This document shows, piece after piece, positions 14,816 through 22,233 of a stretch of DNA of 33,789 nucleotides. Both the position numbers and the translations under genes were made by a program. The notes under the pieces were generated by a model. It had not been told where the DNA came from, did no database searches, and worked only from the letters and a program-made list of their open reading frames with translations. How positions within the stretch are numbered: the first letter of the stretch is position 1; each line of letters starts with the position of its first letter. This DNA comes from an uncultured Alphaproteobacteria bacterium (GTDB lineage: Bacteria > Pseudomonadota > Alphaproteobacteria > RF32 > CAG-239): contig CALXUQ010000016.1 of NCBI GenBank assembly GCA_944391725.1, forward strand, positions 1-33,789, read 5' to 3'.

Positions 14816-16087
14816 CTACATTGCACGTGGACAACATACACTCTTTGTTTCCGTGTGACAGTTACCATACGTATTAGTACAAGTATAGCGATAATTCGTA
14901 TCGCAATTACTGGTAAATCGGCAGCTATAACCATACTTATCACATCCCATATTAATAGTGCAAGATTGGTAACAATTCCACCCCGAATAGGTTGAACAAT
15001 CTGACCTCTGTCCGGTACAAGAATTGCACACCCAATTCGATCCAGATGGCTTACTGGAGTGCGTACAGGTCCTGACTTTACAAGTTTTGGGATTACATGC
15101 AGTACAAACCGAGGCACAACAATCAGTCTTAGAACTGGTTGTCTTACATCCCTCAGAACCGCAACTAACCGCAGTCGGACAAGTTACACTTGCGCAAGGA
15201 TCTTCTTTATCCACGCAAGTATAATGTGTTGTGCCCGAGCAGTCTTTACAAGAAGACTTCTGCGTTTGGTTGGAACCACATTTAGAAGTTTGTCCGGTAC
15301 AAGATGAACTACCTCCGGAGACGCAACTGTTCGAGCTATTTGAGCTATTTGAGCTGTTCGAACTATTTGAGCTGTTCGAACTATTGGAGCTGTTTGAACT
15401 ATTTGAACTGTTCGAGCTATTTGAACTGTTCGAACTGTTGGAGCTGTTCGAACTATTGGAGCTGTTCGAACTATTGGAGCTGTTTGATGAATTACTGCTG
15501 GAAGAAGGATAACTCGGTTCCGGATCTGGTTCCGGACAAGAGTCACAACAGGTCCGATAACCGCCGCAACCATCCCCGCAAGTATAAGTTCCGCAAGAAC
15601 AACCGGTTTCATCAGAAGCCGGATAGCAACAAGGCTGATAAGGGTAATAGCAGGTATCGCCACAACCATTTGAAGTCGAACCGCCGCAACCACCGGGGTT
15701 GGACTTAGAAGTTCCCGATGGGCAAGAACCGTCACAGCAAGCAATATATTTGCCATCACAAGATGCATAGCCTTTATCTTTTACGCGTTCATCACCCCGA
15801 TAAGGGGAAACACAAATATATTGGTATATTGCAGGACAATAACATTCAGATATATAGCGGTCATCATGAGCACAATATTCATCAAAAACTTTAGGCATAG
15901 GACAACCATCAGCCTTATGATAAATTAACTTTCCATTTTGATCCACGGCAGTTGAACATAAAGGCTCATCGCGTTTAAATTCCAAATCCGCATTTTGCCA
16001 ATCTGGCAAGAAGGTTGTTGCCGCATCTGCAGTTTTGAGCACCAGAGATAGTGCAGACGCTGCTAATAATAAAAACTTAATATGCAT
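14816..16087 (-). CDS. Secreted Cys-rich protein with (SSN)n linker, paralog 1
   Basis: 423 residues from ATG 16087, chosen because GGAG lies 5 nt upstream and a signal peptide follows directly (MHIKFLLLAASALSLVL...ADA). The mature protein has three parts: an N-terminal domain with about 22 Cys (blocks CPMPKVFDEYCAHDDRYISE, GYASCDGKYIACCDGSCPSG, NGCGDTCYYPYQPCCYP); a Ser-Ser-Asn linker of 17 nine-base units; and a C-terminal Cys-rich region starting SCVSGGSSSCTGQTSKCGSN. It was not recognised as a named family. The many cysteines suggest a disulfide-bonded extracellular or surface protein. It is closely related to the gene at 24970-26199 up to the region after the linker, then diverges. Tandem 20-nt repeats lie in its upstream region. 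Confidence 0.85.
   Translation of the reverse strand: MHIKFLLLAASALSLVLKTADAATTFLPDWQNADLEFKRDEPLCSTAVDQNGKLIYHKADGCPMPKVFDEYCAHDDRYISECYCPAIYQYICVSPYRGDERVKDKGYASCDGKYIACCDGSCPSGTSKSNPGGCGGSTSNGCGDTCYYPYQPCCYPASDETGCSCGTYTCGDGCGGYRTCCDSCPEPDPEPSYPSSSSNSSNSSNSSNSSNSSNSSNSSNSSNSSNSSNSSNSSNSSNSSNSSNSSNSSNSSNSCVSGGSSSCTGQTSKCGSNQTQKSSCKDCSGTTHYTCVDKEDPCASVTCPTAVSCGSEGCKTTSSKTDCCASVCTACNPKTCKVRTCTHSSKPSGSNWVCNSCTGQRSDCSTYSGWNCYQSCTINMGCDKYGYSCRFTSNCDTNYRYTCTNTYGNCHTETKSVCCPRAM
15330..15482. repeat. Nine-base tandem repeat tract coding for (Ser-Ser-Asn)n
   Basis: Seventeen consecutive 9-nt units of the type TTYGARCTR (plus strand), read on the minus strand as AGY-TCN-AAY. The units vary at synonymous positions while keeping the Ser-Ser-Asn pattern, so the peptide repeat appears to be under selection. 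Confidence 0.92.
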
Positions 16088-16136
16088 ATTTACTCCTACA
16101 GTTTTACACACAGCGCATCCAAAATCATCCTATTAG

Positions 16137-16176
16137 CTAGCATATAATAGTTACTACTAGCATATAATAGTTACTA
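16137..16176. repeat. Perfect tandem duplication of a 20-nt unit upstream of Cys-rich paralog 1
   Basis: CTAGCATATAATAGTTACTA occurs at 16137-16156 and again at 16157-16176 with no mismatch. It lies 50-90 nt upstream of the start codon of the minus-strand Cys-rich gene, where promoter or activator sites would be expected. Minus-strand reading gives TATTAT-like boxes in both copies. Confidence 0.9.
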
Positions 16177-16275
16177 AAAAATTAATCAATATCACTGCAT
16201 TTTTTTATTGTTAAGTGAGTTTTTCTTGAATTAAGTTATGTATTAGGTCTCAAATATAGTCACTGTTTTTAACAT

Positions 16276-16308
16276 AAAAAAGCAGAACTGTTGAGTTCTG
16301 CTTTTTTT
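16276..16308. terminator. Intrinsic terminator of flagellin (copy 2 of a near-identical pair)
   Basis: Stem AAAAAGCAGAACT / AGTTCTGCTTTTT with loop GTTG. It lies 24 nt beyond the flagellin stop on the minus strand and gives a T-run in both directions. The stem is identical to the one at 14771-14800. Confidence 0.92.
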
Positions 16309-16332
16309 GACTGATATTTATTAAGATAGACT

Positions 16333-17715
16333 TTAGAATAATTTGAGCACTGCTTGAGCCGCTTGCGAAGCCAAGCTCAAAGAGTTGACAGCCAATTGCT
16401 GTCTGGTTTGCAATGCCAGCATATTTGCCGATTCTTCGTTCATATCAGCCAAGACCAATTTGTCGGAACCTTCTTCCAACACATTGACCAAGTTTTCCGT
16501 AAAGTCCTCACGGCTTTGAATAATTGAGTAGTTAGTACCAAATTCAGAAGCCATTGTTCTCAAAGTATTAATAGCATTTTCAACTTGGCTCATTGATGTT
16601 TCCAAATCGGCGTCTTTTTGCCAATCTCCCACAGCCTCAGACATTTGCAGCCCTTTGGTCGATGCATCCTTGCCTTCCACAATCAAATCAGAAGTTCTGT
16701 ATTCATTGAAAATAACTTTCAGGTCATTTTCTTGCAAGAGGTTAACACCTTTATAACCGGAGTCTTGAGCCAGCTGATCAATCTGCACCAAAATTTTGTT
16801 AAACTGTTCAGCATAGCTAACGCGCTCTGCCACAGGCTCATTTGCATTTCCTGATTTACGGCTGTCTGCCATATTGAGTTTATCGGCAGCATCTCCGGCC
16901 ACCACAAACTCTTTTCCTTCCGCCATAATGGTAATTTGGTCGGCATTCACCTCAACCGTAGCGGTTGTCCCCAATCCGGTAGTCAGTTTTGCGGCCAAAG
17001 CAGCAGAGCTTGCAATGTCAGCTGCCTCTAATGTAACGCTTTTTGCGGCGGTTGTTGCAGTTCCGATACCATCAGTTCCATCATTAATCCAATAGATATC
17101 CGAACCGTCTTTGGAACGAACCTTTATCGAACCCGCAGCATCACCATTTTCTACAATCAAACCTAAAGCTTGCAGTTTAGTTTTAGCGTCTGCGGCAGCC
17201 TTGGCAGCATCGTTGGAAGTTGTTTCCAATTCCACTTCATGAGCTTCTCCGTTGACATAGACATTAAACTTTTTATCTGCATCAGCAGCGCCGAAAGTGA
17301 GAGTAAACTCGCTCATGTCTTCGCGACTGTCCACAATCAACACATCATCGGCAGCCAAACCGGCAGTACTAACATCATTAGAAGTGATGGAATATTTATC
17401 ATAATTGCTGGGAATATCTCTTGCCGAGTTAACAATAGCTTTAGCTTGTTCGGCAAAAGACGTAATTGCTTCAATACCTTCGTTTGCCGCCTGAATAGTT
17501 TGGATTGCTTGTCCCATACTATCGAGCAAAGCATTCAAATCGCTTGCGCGGTTAGTCAACGAACGAGAAGCGTAATAAGAAGAAGGGTTATCGATTGCGG
17601 AGTTAACCTTTTTTCCGGTGGAAAGGCGCTCTTGGGTCATATCCATCAAAGATTGAGTGTTCTGCAACGATAAGAGGTTGGAACGCATACTTGCGGTTAA
17701 TGAAATATCAGCCAT
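16333..17715 (-). CDS. fliC: Flagellin
   Basis: 460 aa. Structural subunit of the flagellar filament, exported by the flagellar type III system and therefore without a signal peptide. The conserved N-terminal D0/D1 helices are clear (LTASMRSNLLSLQNTQSLMD, then STGKKVNSAIDNPSSYYASR), as is the C-terminal helix (RQQLAVNSLSLASQAAQAVL) ending in Leu-Phe. The variable middle, about residues 130-300, is Ala/Thr/Asp-rich and forms the exposed domains. GGAGAT precedes the start. It is the next gene downstream of flbT on the same strand but separated from it by a terminator. Its roughly 115-nt AT-rich upstream region has no sigma-54 match. Confidence 0.95.
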   Translation of the reverse strand: MADISLTASMRSNLLSLQNTQSLMDMTQERLSTGKKVNSAIDNPSSYYASRSLTNRASDLNALLDSMGQAIQTIQAANEGIEAITSFAEQAKAIVNSARDIPSNYDKYSITSNDVSTAGLAADDVLIVDSREDMSEFTLTFGAADADKKFNVYVNGEAHEVELETTSNDAAKAAADAKTKLQALGLIVENGDAAGSIKVRSKDGSDIYWINDGTDGIGTATTAAKSVTLEAADIASSAALAAKLTTGLGTTATVEVNADQITIMAEGKEFVVAGDAADKLNMADSRKSGNANEPVAERVSYAEQFNKILVQIDQLAQDSGYKGVNLLQENDLKVIFNEYRTSDLIVEGKDASTKGLQMSEAVGDWQKDADLETSMSQVENAINTLRTMASEFGTNYSIIQSREDFTENLVNVLEEGSDKLVLADMNEESANMLALQTRQQLAVNSLSLASQAAQAVLKLF

Positions 17716-17831
17716 TTTATATCTCCAAAAATTGGACTTTCAAGAATTCTGGCTTTAGGTTATTAAAAAAAATTAATAAGTGTAAATAAAAAATTAAATT
17801 TTATTAACAGAAAGTTAAAGAAAAATACAAA

Positions 17832-17857
17832 AAAACATCGCCCAAAGGCGATGTTTT
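17832..17857 (-). terminator. Intrinsic terminator of flbT
   Basis: Stem AAAACATCGCC / GGCGATGTTTT, loop CAAA, followed on the minus strand by TTTGTATTTTTC. It isolates flbT from the downstream flagellin gene. Confidence 0.88.
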
Positions 17858-17878
17858 AAAAACTTAGCTTAAAAAAAA

Positions 17879-18277
17879 CTATATATTTCCGCGCAAAGCC
17901 TCGCCAAACAGTTCATCTTCTTTGGCTACCAACTTGCCGGCTTCTTTAATTGCGGCATAATAGTCGTTTTTCAAAATATTTTCGTTTACGGGTTTAATAT
18001 ATGGAATCAAGCTCGGAGCGGCATTTTGCAAATCGCGCACATATTCCAAGTACAAATCTTGAAGTTTTCTTGGATCTCGCGACAAATACATTTGCTGAAC
18101 CACAAAATACACTCGTTTGCTTGGCGTATTTGCTTCTTTCTCGCGCAAAATAAACTTTTCACGCAAGATTGGTACGTTTCCGTCAATATAAAAACGAGTC
18201 CTTTCCCCATCATTGGTAATCAGCGATTCGCCGATAATAATACTTTCGTGGGGTTTAAGTTCAATTTTCAGAGGCAT
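17879..18277 (-). CDS. flbT: FlbT, post-transcriptional regulator of flagellin
   Basis: 132 aa, normal size for FlbT. In Caulobacter, FlbT binds the 5' untranslated region of flagellin mRNA and limits its translation until the hook is complete. Family-like stretches are visible: PLKIELKPHESIIIG at the start, RFYIDGNVPILREKFIL, and YFVVQQMYLSRD in the middle. The start has GGGAG 5 nt upstream. It sits directly upstream of the flagellin gene on the same strand, which supports the assignment. FlaF, the usual partner, is not beside it. It is divergent from the gene at 18403 across an AT-rich region. Confidence 0.92.
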   Translation of the reverse strand: MPLKIELKPHESIIIGESLITNDGERTRFYIDGNVPILREKFILREKEANTPSKRVYFVVQQMYLSRDPRKLQDLYLEYVRDLQNAAPSLIPYIKPVNENILKNDYYAAIKEAGKLVAKEDELFGEALRGNI

Positions 18278-18402
18278 ACTTGCTCCCTTTCACTAATTTA
18301 ATTAAGAACATCTTTTTTTATCATATAATAAAATTATTTTTTTGCAAATCTTTATTTTGTCTGCTATAACCGATTCAAACAAATTTGATGGGAAGAAATC
18401 TG

Positions 18403-18819
18403 ATGAACGAACTTAGCACAACCTGGACAGAAGTAGAAAAACAGCTGTATTTGACGGCTTTACAATATGTTTTAAACATTGATAGCGCAGACAACCCCAC
18501 CAAAAAAGAGTTTATGAAAATCAAGGCTCGCGAACTTGGGTGTCCGCTTTCCAAGATAAAAAAAGTTCGTTCTTCTGCCGAATTGGTAAAGCTGCTGCTC
18601 CCGATTCCATCGGTGCGTACCAAACGTTGTCTCCTGCGCGATATGATTTTGCTTTCTGCCGCCGATCATGATTTGAGCGATGAGGCTATCGGTGAGATTT
18701 ATGAGATTGGCACCAAAATTGGGATTAAAGCCGAGAAGATAGATGACTTTTTCCTTTGGGCGGCTCGGGGTTTAGAATGGCAGGTTGACGGCAGCAGATT
18801 GATTGATGAAGATATTTAA
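18403..18819 (+). CDS. Small helical protein, TerB-like in outline
   Basis: 138 aa from ATG 18403, which has GGGAAG 7 nt upstream; TTG 18385 and ATG 18388 are alternatives. All-helical, soluble protein: EVEKQLYLTALQYVLNIDSA near the start, LLRDMILLSAADHDLSDEAI in the middle, and a C-terminal helix ending in DEDI. The pattern of an acidic helix-loop (AADHDLSDEAIGEIYEIGTK) resembles TerB-type helical bundles, but the similarity is by eye only. It ends 2 nt before the Uup-like ATPase gene, so the two are probably co-transcribed. Confidence 0.7.
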   Translation: MNELSTTWTEVEKQLYLTALQYVLNIDSADNPTKKEFMKIKARELGCPLSKIKKVRSSAELVKLLLPIPSVRTKRCLLRDMILLSAADHDLSDEAIGEIYEIGTKIGIKAEKIDDFFLWAARGLEWQVDGSRLIDEDI

Positions 18820-18821
18820 CA

Positions 18822-20645
18822 ATGGCCGAAGCTCCGATTTATACCTTAAAAGGTGCCGCCCTTAGTTTTGGCACCAACCAGTTGTTTTCTAATGTAGATT
18901 TATATATTAACCGCGGCGATAAAATTTCGTTGGTCGGCCGCAATGGCTCGGGCAAATCCACTTTGCTGAAGGTCATTGCCGGCGAAATTGAGGCAGATAA
19001 GGCCGAGATATTTATGCAACCCGGGTTGCACATTGCCTATATGCCTCAAGAACCAAATTTTGAAGGTTACGCCACTTTGCGCGATGTGGTAAAAGCCGGT
19101 TTACCCGATGACGATGGCAGCAAAGATTATAAGGCCGATATTTTAATTGAGAAATTTTCGATTGCGGCCGATAGTGCACCGGCTCAGTCTTCCGGCGGTG
19201 AAAGACGCAAAGCCGCACTCGCACGCGCCCTGATTGGTGAGCCCGATATTTTGCTGTTAGATGAACCGACCAACCACTTGGATATGCCCTCCATTGAGAT
19301 ATTGGAACAAATCATTGCCGATTTTCGGGGCGCCGTGATAGTTATCTCTCATGACCGAATGTTCTTAAGCCACGTATCTCAAACCATGTTTTGGCTTGAT
19401 AGAGGAATTTTGCGTCGCAACAACCGCGGTTTCAAGTATTTTGAGGAGTGGCAAGAACAAGTTATTGAGCAAGAGATCATTGAGCAAAAATACTTAAACA
19501 AAAAGATAGAAGAAGAAACCGAATGGCTGCACAAAGGCGTCACCGCCCGCCGTCGGCGCAATATGGGAAGATTAAGAAGGTTGCAGCAATTGCGCCAAGA
19601 ACGCAAAGAGCAAATCAAGCGTATCGGTAGTGTTGACTTAGAAATTGCCGAAGGCGATTTCCGCTCCAAGTTGGTTATTGAGGCCAAACATATTTATAAG
19701 AGCTATGGCGATAGGGAGCTGATTAAAGATTTCTCGATTCGCATTATCAAGGGCAATAAAATTGGTATTGTCGGCCCCAATGGCGCCGGTAAAACTACAC
19801 TGATTAAACTCTTGACCAAGCGTATTGAGCCAGATAGCGGATTTGTGCGCTTAGGCAAGAATTTGGAAGAAGCCTACTTTGACCAAAACCGCATCACGCT
19901 TGACCCCAAAAAGACTTTGTGGCAAACCCTGTGCGGCAAAGGCGACCATATTTGGGTGCGTGGGCAATATCGTCATGTTGTGGCCTATCTGAAGGACTTT
20001 TTGTTTCGTCCCGACCAGGCCCAATGTCCGGTTTCTGCCCTATCCGGTGGTGAGAAAAATCGGCTCATGCTGGCAGTGGCATTAGCCCAGCCGTCCAACT
20101 TTTTGGTTTTAGATGAGCCCACCAACGACTTGGATATGGATACGTTAGACTTACTGCAAGAAGTTTTAGATGATTATAGCGGTACGGTGCTTTTGGTCAG
20201 TCACGACCGCGATTTTATCGACCGTGTGGTCACCTCGGTAATTTATATGCCCGGCAACGGCACGGTTTATGAACACGCCGGAAGTTATAGCGATTTGCTC
20301 GCCAAACTTTCCGAACACAAAATTTCTGCCGGAGTAGGGGTGGCTAAAAAGGCGACCAAAAAAGAACCCGAAAAAACAACGTCAACCCCCTCAACCAAGG
20401 CTGCACGTTTGAGTTACAACCAACAACGCTTATTAAATGTTTTGCCAGATGAGATTGCCGCGCTGGAAACTAAAATCCATCAAACCGAACAAGCTCTTTC
20501 CAATGCCGATTTGTATCTCCAAAATCCGGATGAATTTGCCCGTTTGAGCCAAGAGTTGGCAACATTAAACCAACAAAAAGATGACAAAGAAAACCAGTGG
20601 CTGGAGTTGCAAATGCTCAAAGAAAGCTTGGAAAAAGCCGATTAG
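18822..20645 (+). CDS. uup: ABC-F family ATPase, Uup-like
   Basis: 607 aa, two ABC ATPase domains and no membrane segments, so it is a soluble ABC-F protein that acts on ribosomes or DNA-linked processes rather than transport. Domain 1: Walker A GRNGSGKS (39-46), signature SSGGERR (about 123), Walker B LLLDEPTNHLD (about 144). The linker (about 205-265) is Arg-rich (RRRRNMGRLRRL). Domain 2: Walker A GPNGAGKTT (about 318), signature LSGGEKNR (about 407), Walker B LDEPTNDLD. Residues about 540-605 form a charged coiled coil, the feature that favours Uup over EttA. It follows the small helical gene by 2 nt. Confidence 0.92.
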   Translation: MAEAPIYTLKGAALSFGTNQLFSNVDLYINRGDKISLVGRNGSGKSTLLKVIAGEIEADKAEIFMQPGLHIAYMPQEPNFEGYATLRDVVKAGLPDDDGSKDYKADILIEKFSIAADSAPAQSSGGERRKAALARALIGEPDILLLDEPTNHLDMPSIEILEQIIADFRGAVIVISHDRMFLSHVSQTMFWLDRGILRRNNRGFKYFEEWQEQVIEQEIIEQKYLNKKIEEETEWLHKGVTARRRRNMGRLRRLQQLRQERKEQIKRIGSVDLEIAEGDFRSKLVIEAKHIYKSYGDRELIKDFSIRIIKGNKIGIVGPNGAGKTTLIKLLTKRIEPDSGFVRLGKNLEEAYFDQNRITLDPKKTLWQTLCGKGDHIWVRGQYRHVVAYLKDFLFRPDQAQCPVSALSGGEKNRLMLAVALAQPSNFLVLDEPTNDLDMDTLDLLQEVLDDYSGTVLLVSHDRDFIDRVVTSVIYMPGNGTVYEHAGSYSDLLAKLSEHKISAGVGVAKKATKKEPEKTTSTPSTKAARLSYNQQRLLNVLPDEIAALETKIHQTEQALSNADLYLQNPDEFARLSQELATLNQQKDDKENQWLELQMLKESLEKAD

Positions 20646-20648
20646 AAC

Positions 20649-21242
20649 TTATTTGCGATTATCTGGTTTGTAGATTAGTTCGCCCGACAAAATTTCTGCC
20701 ACGGTTTTAAGATGCGGCATCACCATTGCAATTTCACCTTCACTGACTTTGAAAGTCCGATACATTTGGGCTTGCTCTTCCATTAATCTTTCAATGGTTG
20801 CGCGGAGTTCGGCGTCTTTGGTTTGTTTTAGCTGGAGTTTCAGGCTTTCGGAGGTTTGCTCTGCCAAAATTTTCAAGCGGCAAGCCTTGACAATTGCGTT
20901 TAGTCTTTGCCCCACATAAAAAAAGCGTTCCACATCCCAGTCGTGATTTTTAATCCACTTTTGAGCCCGTCCCGAAAGTTTTTGGTTGGGCAGATTGTGA
21001 GTATCCAACAAAGCCGGCATATTAGGTGTAGCAAAATCTTGCTCCAAAAAATCTGACCACAGGAACAAAAAGTCATCCATCTCCTGAAAACTGATAATAC
21101 TATTTTGCGGCTGCAGTTGTACGGATATGCGGCGCGGCATCGGATTGTCGCCCACTCCCGGATAATACATCGGCCTGGTAACAAAAAAAGCCAAGCCGAT
21201 AAACACTAAGCCGTTGATAATTTTTTTGTGTGCCCGTTTCAT
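20649..21242 (-). CDS. Membrane-anchored protein of unknown function
   Basis: 197 aa. Basic N-terminus, then one membrane helix (about residues 10-24, INGLVFIGLAFFV), so probably a periplasmic or extracytoplasmic domain on a tether. The rest is helical with a Trp-rich stretch (FLFLWSDFLEQDF) and a coiled-coil-like region (about 130-165, LKLQLKQTKDAELRATIERL). No family recognised. It starts 1 nt after the HAD-like gene stop (TGA-g-ATG), so the two are co-translated. It ends 3 nt from the convergent uup stop with no obvious terminator between. Confidence 0.75.
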   Translation of the reverse strand: MKRAHKKIINGLVFIGLAFFVTRPMYYPGVGDNPMPRRISVQLQPQNSIISFQEMDDFLFLWSDFLEQDFATPNMPALLDTHNLPNQKLSGRAQKWIKNHDWDVERFFYVGQRLNAIVKACRLKILAEQTSESLKLQLKQTKDAELRATIERLMEEQAQMYRTFKVSEGEIAMVMPHLKTVAEILSGELIYKPDNRK

Positions 21243-21243
21243 C

Positions 21244-22110
21244 TCACCACCTGAGGTTAGAAATCACATAGTTGGGGTAAGCATCATAGTTATTAGACAT
21301 TTCGCGGGTTTTGGCCACATCGGGAATATAGCCCTCACCGAGATAATTGATATGCACGCCCTTAGAGATCAGCACGCTGTCAATCTTTGCGAGGTTAGCC
21401 CCCTTAATGTCGGTAGTGATATTATCTCCGATAAGCAATATTTTATCAAGAGATATATCGCCCATTCCCTCCAAGGCATAAGCCAAAATTTTAGGATCGG
21501 GCTTACCAACGGTAATAATTCTGCCCCCCAAAGCTGCATATTGTTCAGCCACGGCTCCGGCAGAGATACAAATTTTTCCGTTGACAAAGCTGGAAGTATC
21601 GTTACCGGCACACACGAGCGGAACGTTCATACTGGCTGCAAATTCCAAAATTTGCATATATTGATCAATCGTAGCCTCTTCTGAAACGGCATTTCCCATA
21701 AACAAGAAATCTGCTTTTCCGAGTTTGTCCACTGGCACATAATCCAGTCCCGAAAAAATGGCGGCATCATCTTTTTGGCCCAAATTATAATATGTGGTAC
21801 CGATGGTTGCAAAATCGCCTTGCCGATATTTGAACATATAATGCAAAATTTCTCCGGCCGAAATAATATTATCAAAGACCAGCGGCGGCACCCCGTTATT
21901 TCTCAACAATTCCACGATAACTTGCACTCGGAGCGGAGAGTTGGTGAGCAACACCAAACGCATACCGAATTTTTTCATTTTAATCAGCGCATCTTTAGCC
22001 TCAGGTAAAACAACCCCACCTTCACTGATAACACCTTCCAAACCGCAAACCACCAGTTGGTAGCGGTCGAGAATTTTAGAAATGTTAACAATCGGCTTAA
22101 TCATTTTCAT
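21244..22110 (-). CDS. HAD-superfamily IIA (NagD-like) protein lacking the nucleophile
   Basis: 288 aa with the order of motifs of HAD subfamily IIA phosphatases: motif I region LVVCGLEGVISEG (residues 19-31), motif II LLTNSP (54-59), motif III Lys in GKPDPKI (about 200), and motif IV LIGDNITTDIKGA with its two Asp (about 224-236). The cap domain lies between II and III. Motif I should be DxDGx or DxWGx; here the nucleophile position is Gly (residue 23) and the +2 position is Glu. The usual phosphoaspartate cannot form, so it is probably inactive as a phosphatase or does another job. It is coupled to the membrane-anchored gene downstream. HAD membership is firm; the reaction is unknown. Confidence 0.88.
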   Translation of the reverse strand: MKMIKPIVNISKILDRYQLVVCGLEGVISEGGVVLPEAKDALIKMKKFGMRLVLLTNSPLRVQVIVELLRNNGVPPLVFDNIISAGEILHYMFKYRQGDFATIGTTYYNLGQKDDAAIFSGLDYVPVDKLGKADFLFMGNAVSEEATIDQYMQILEFAASMNVPLVCAGNDTSSFVNGKICISAGAVAEQYAALGGRIITVGKPDPKILAYALEGMGDISLDKILLIGDNITTDIKGANLAKIDSVLISKGVHINYLGEGYIPDVAKTREMSNNYDAYPNYVISNLRW

Positions 22111-22203
22111 TTTTAGCAGCGCCTCAAATCAGAAAAATTTCTCGCAATTTAATTAAAAACCATTGTAACCGCAATAGATTAAATAAGCTTTAACACCAAA
22201 AAA

Positions 22204-22228
22204 AAGCCCGATAAAAATTATCGGGCTT
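22204..22228 (-). terminator. Intrinsic terminator of the hydF-hydG operon
   Basis: Stem AAGCCCGATAA / TTATCGGGCTT with a 3-nt loop, followed on the minus strand by eight T residues. It lies 5 nt beyond the hydG stop. Confidence 0.9.
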
Positions 22229-22233
22229 AATTT

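Noticed and set aside
15231-15708. Long open frames antisense to the Ser/Asn repeat (Glu-Leu-Phe repeats and others).
   Set aside because: They arise from the 9-nt repeat read in other frames; the minus-strand frame has a signal peptide and a close paralog.
16137-16176. CRISPR array.
   Set aside because: The two 20-nt units are directly adjacent with no spacers, and no cas genes are present. The 9-nt and 18-nt coding repeats are also not CRISPR.
17716-17830. Sigma-54 or sigma-28 promoter for flagellin.
   Set aside because: No GG-N10-GC pair and no convincing sigma-28 boxes were found; only weak vegetative-like boxes with poor spacing.
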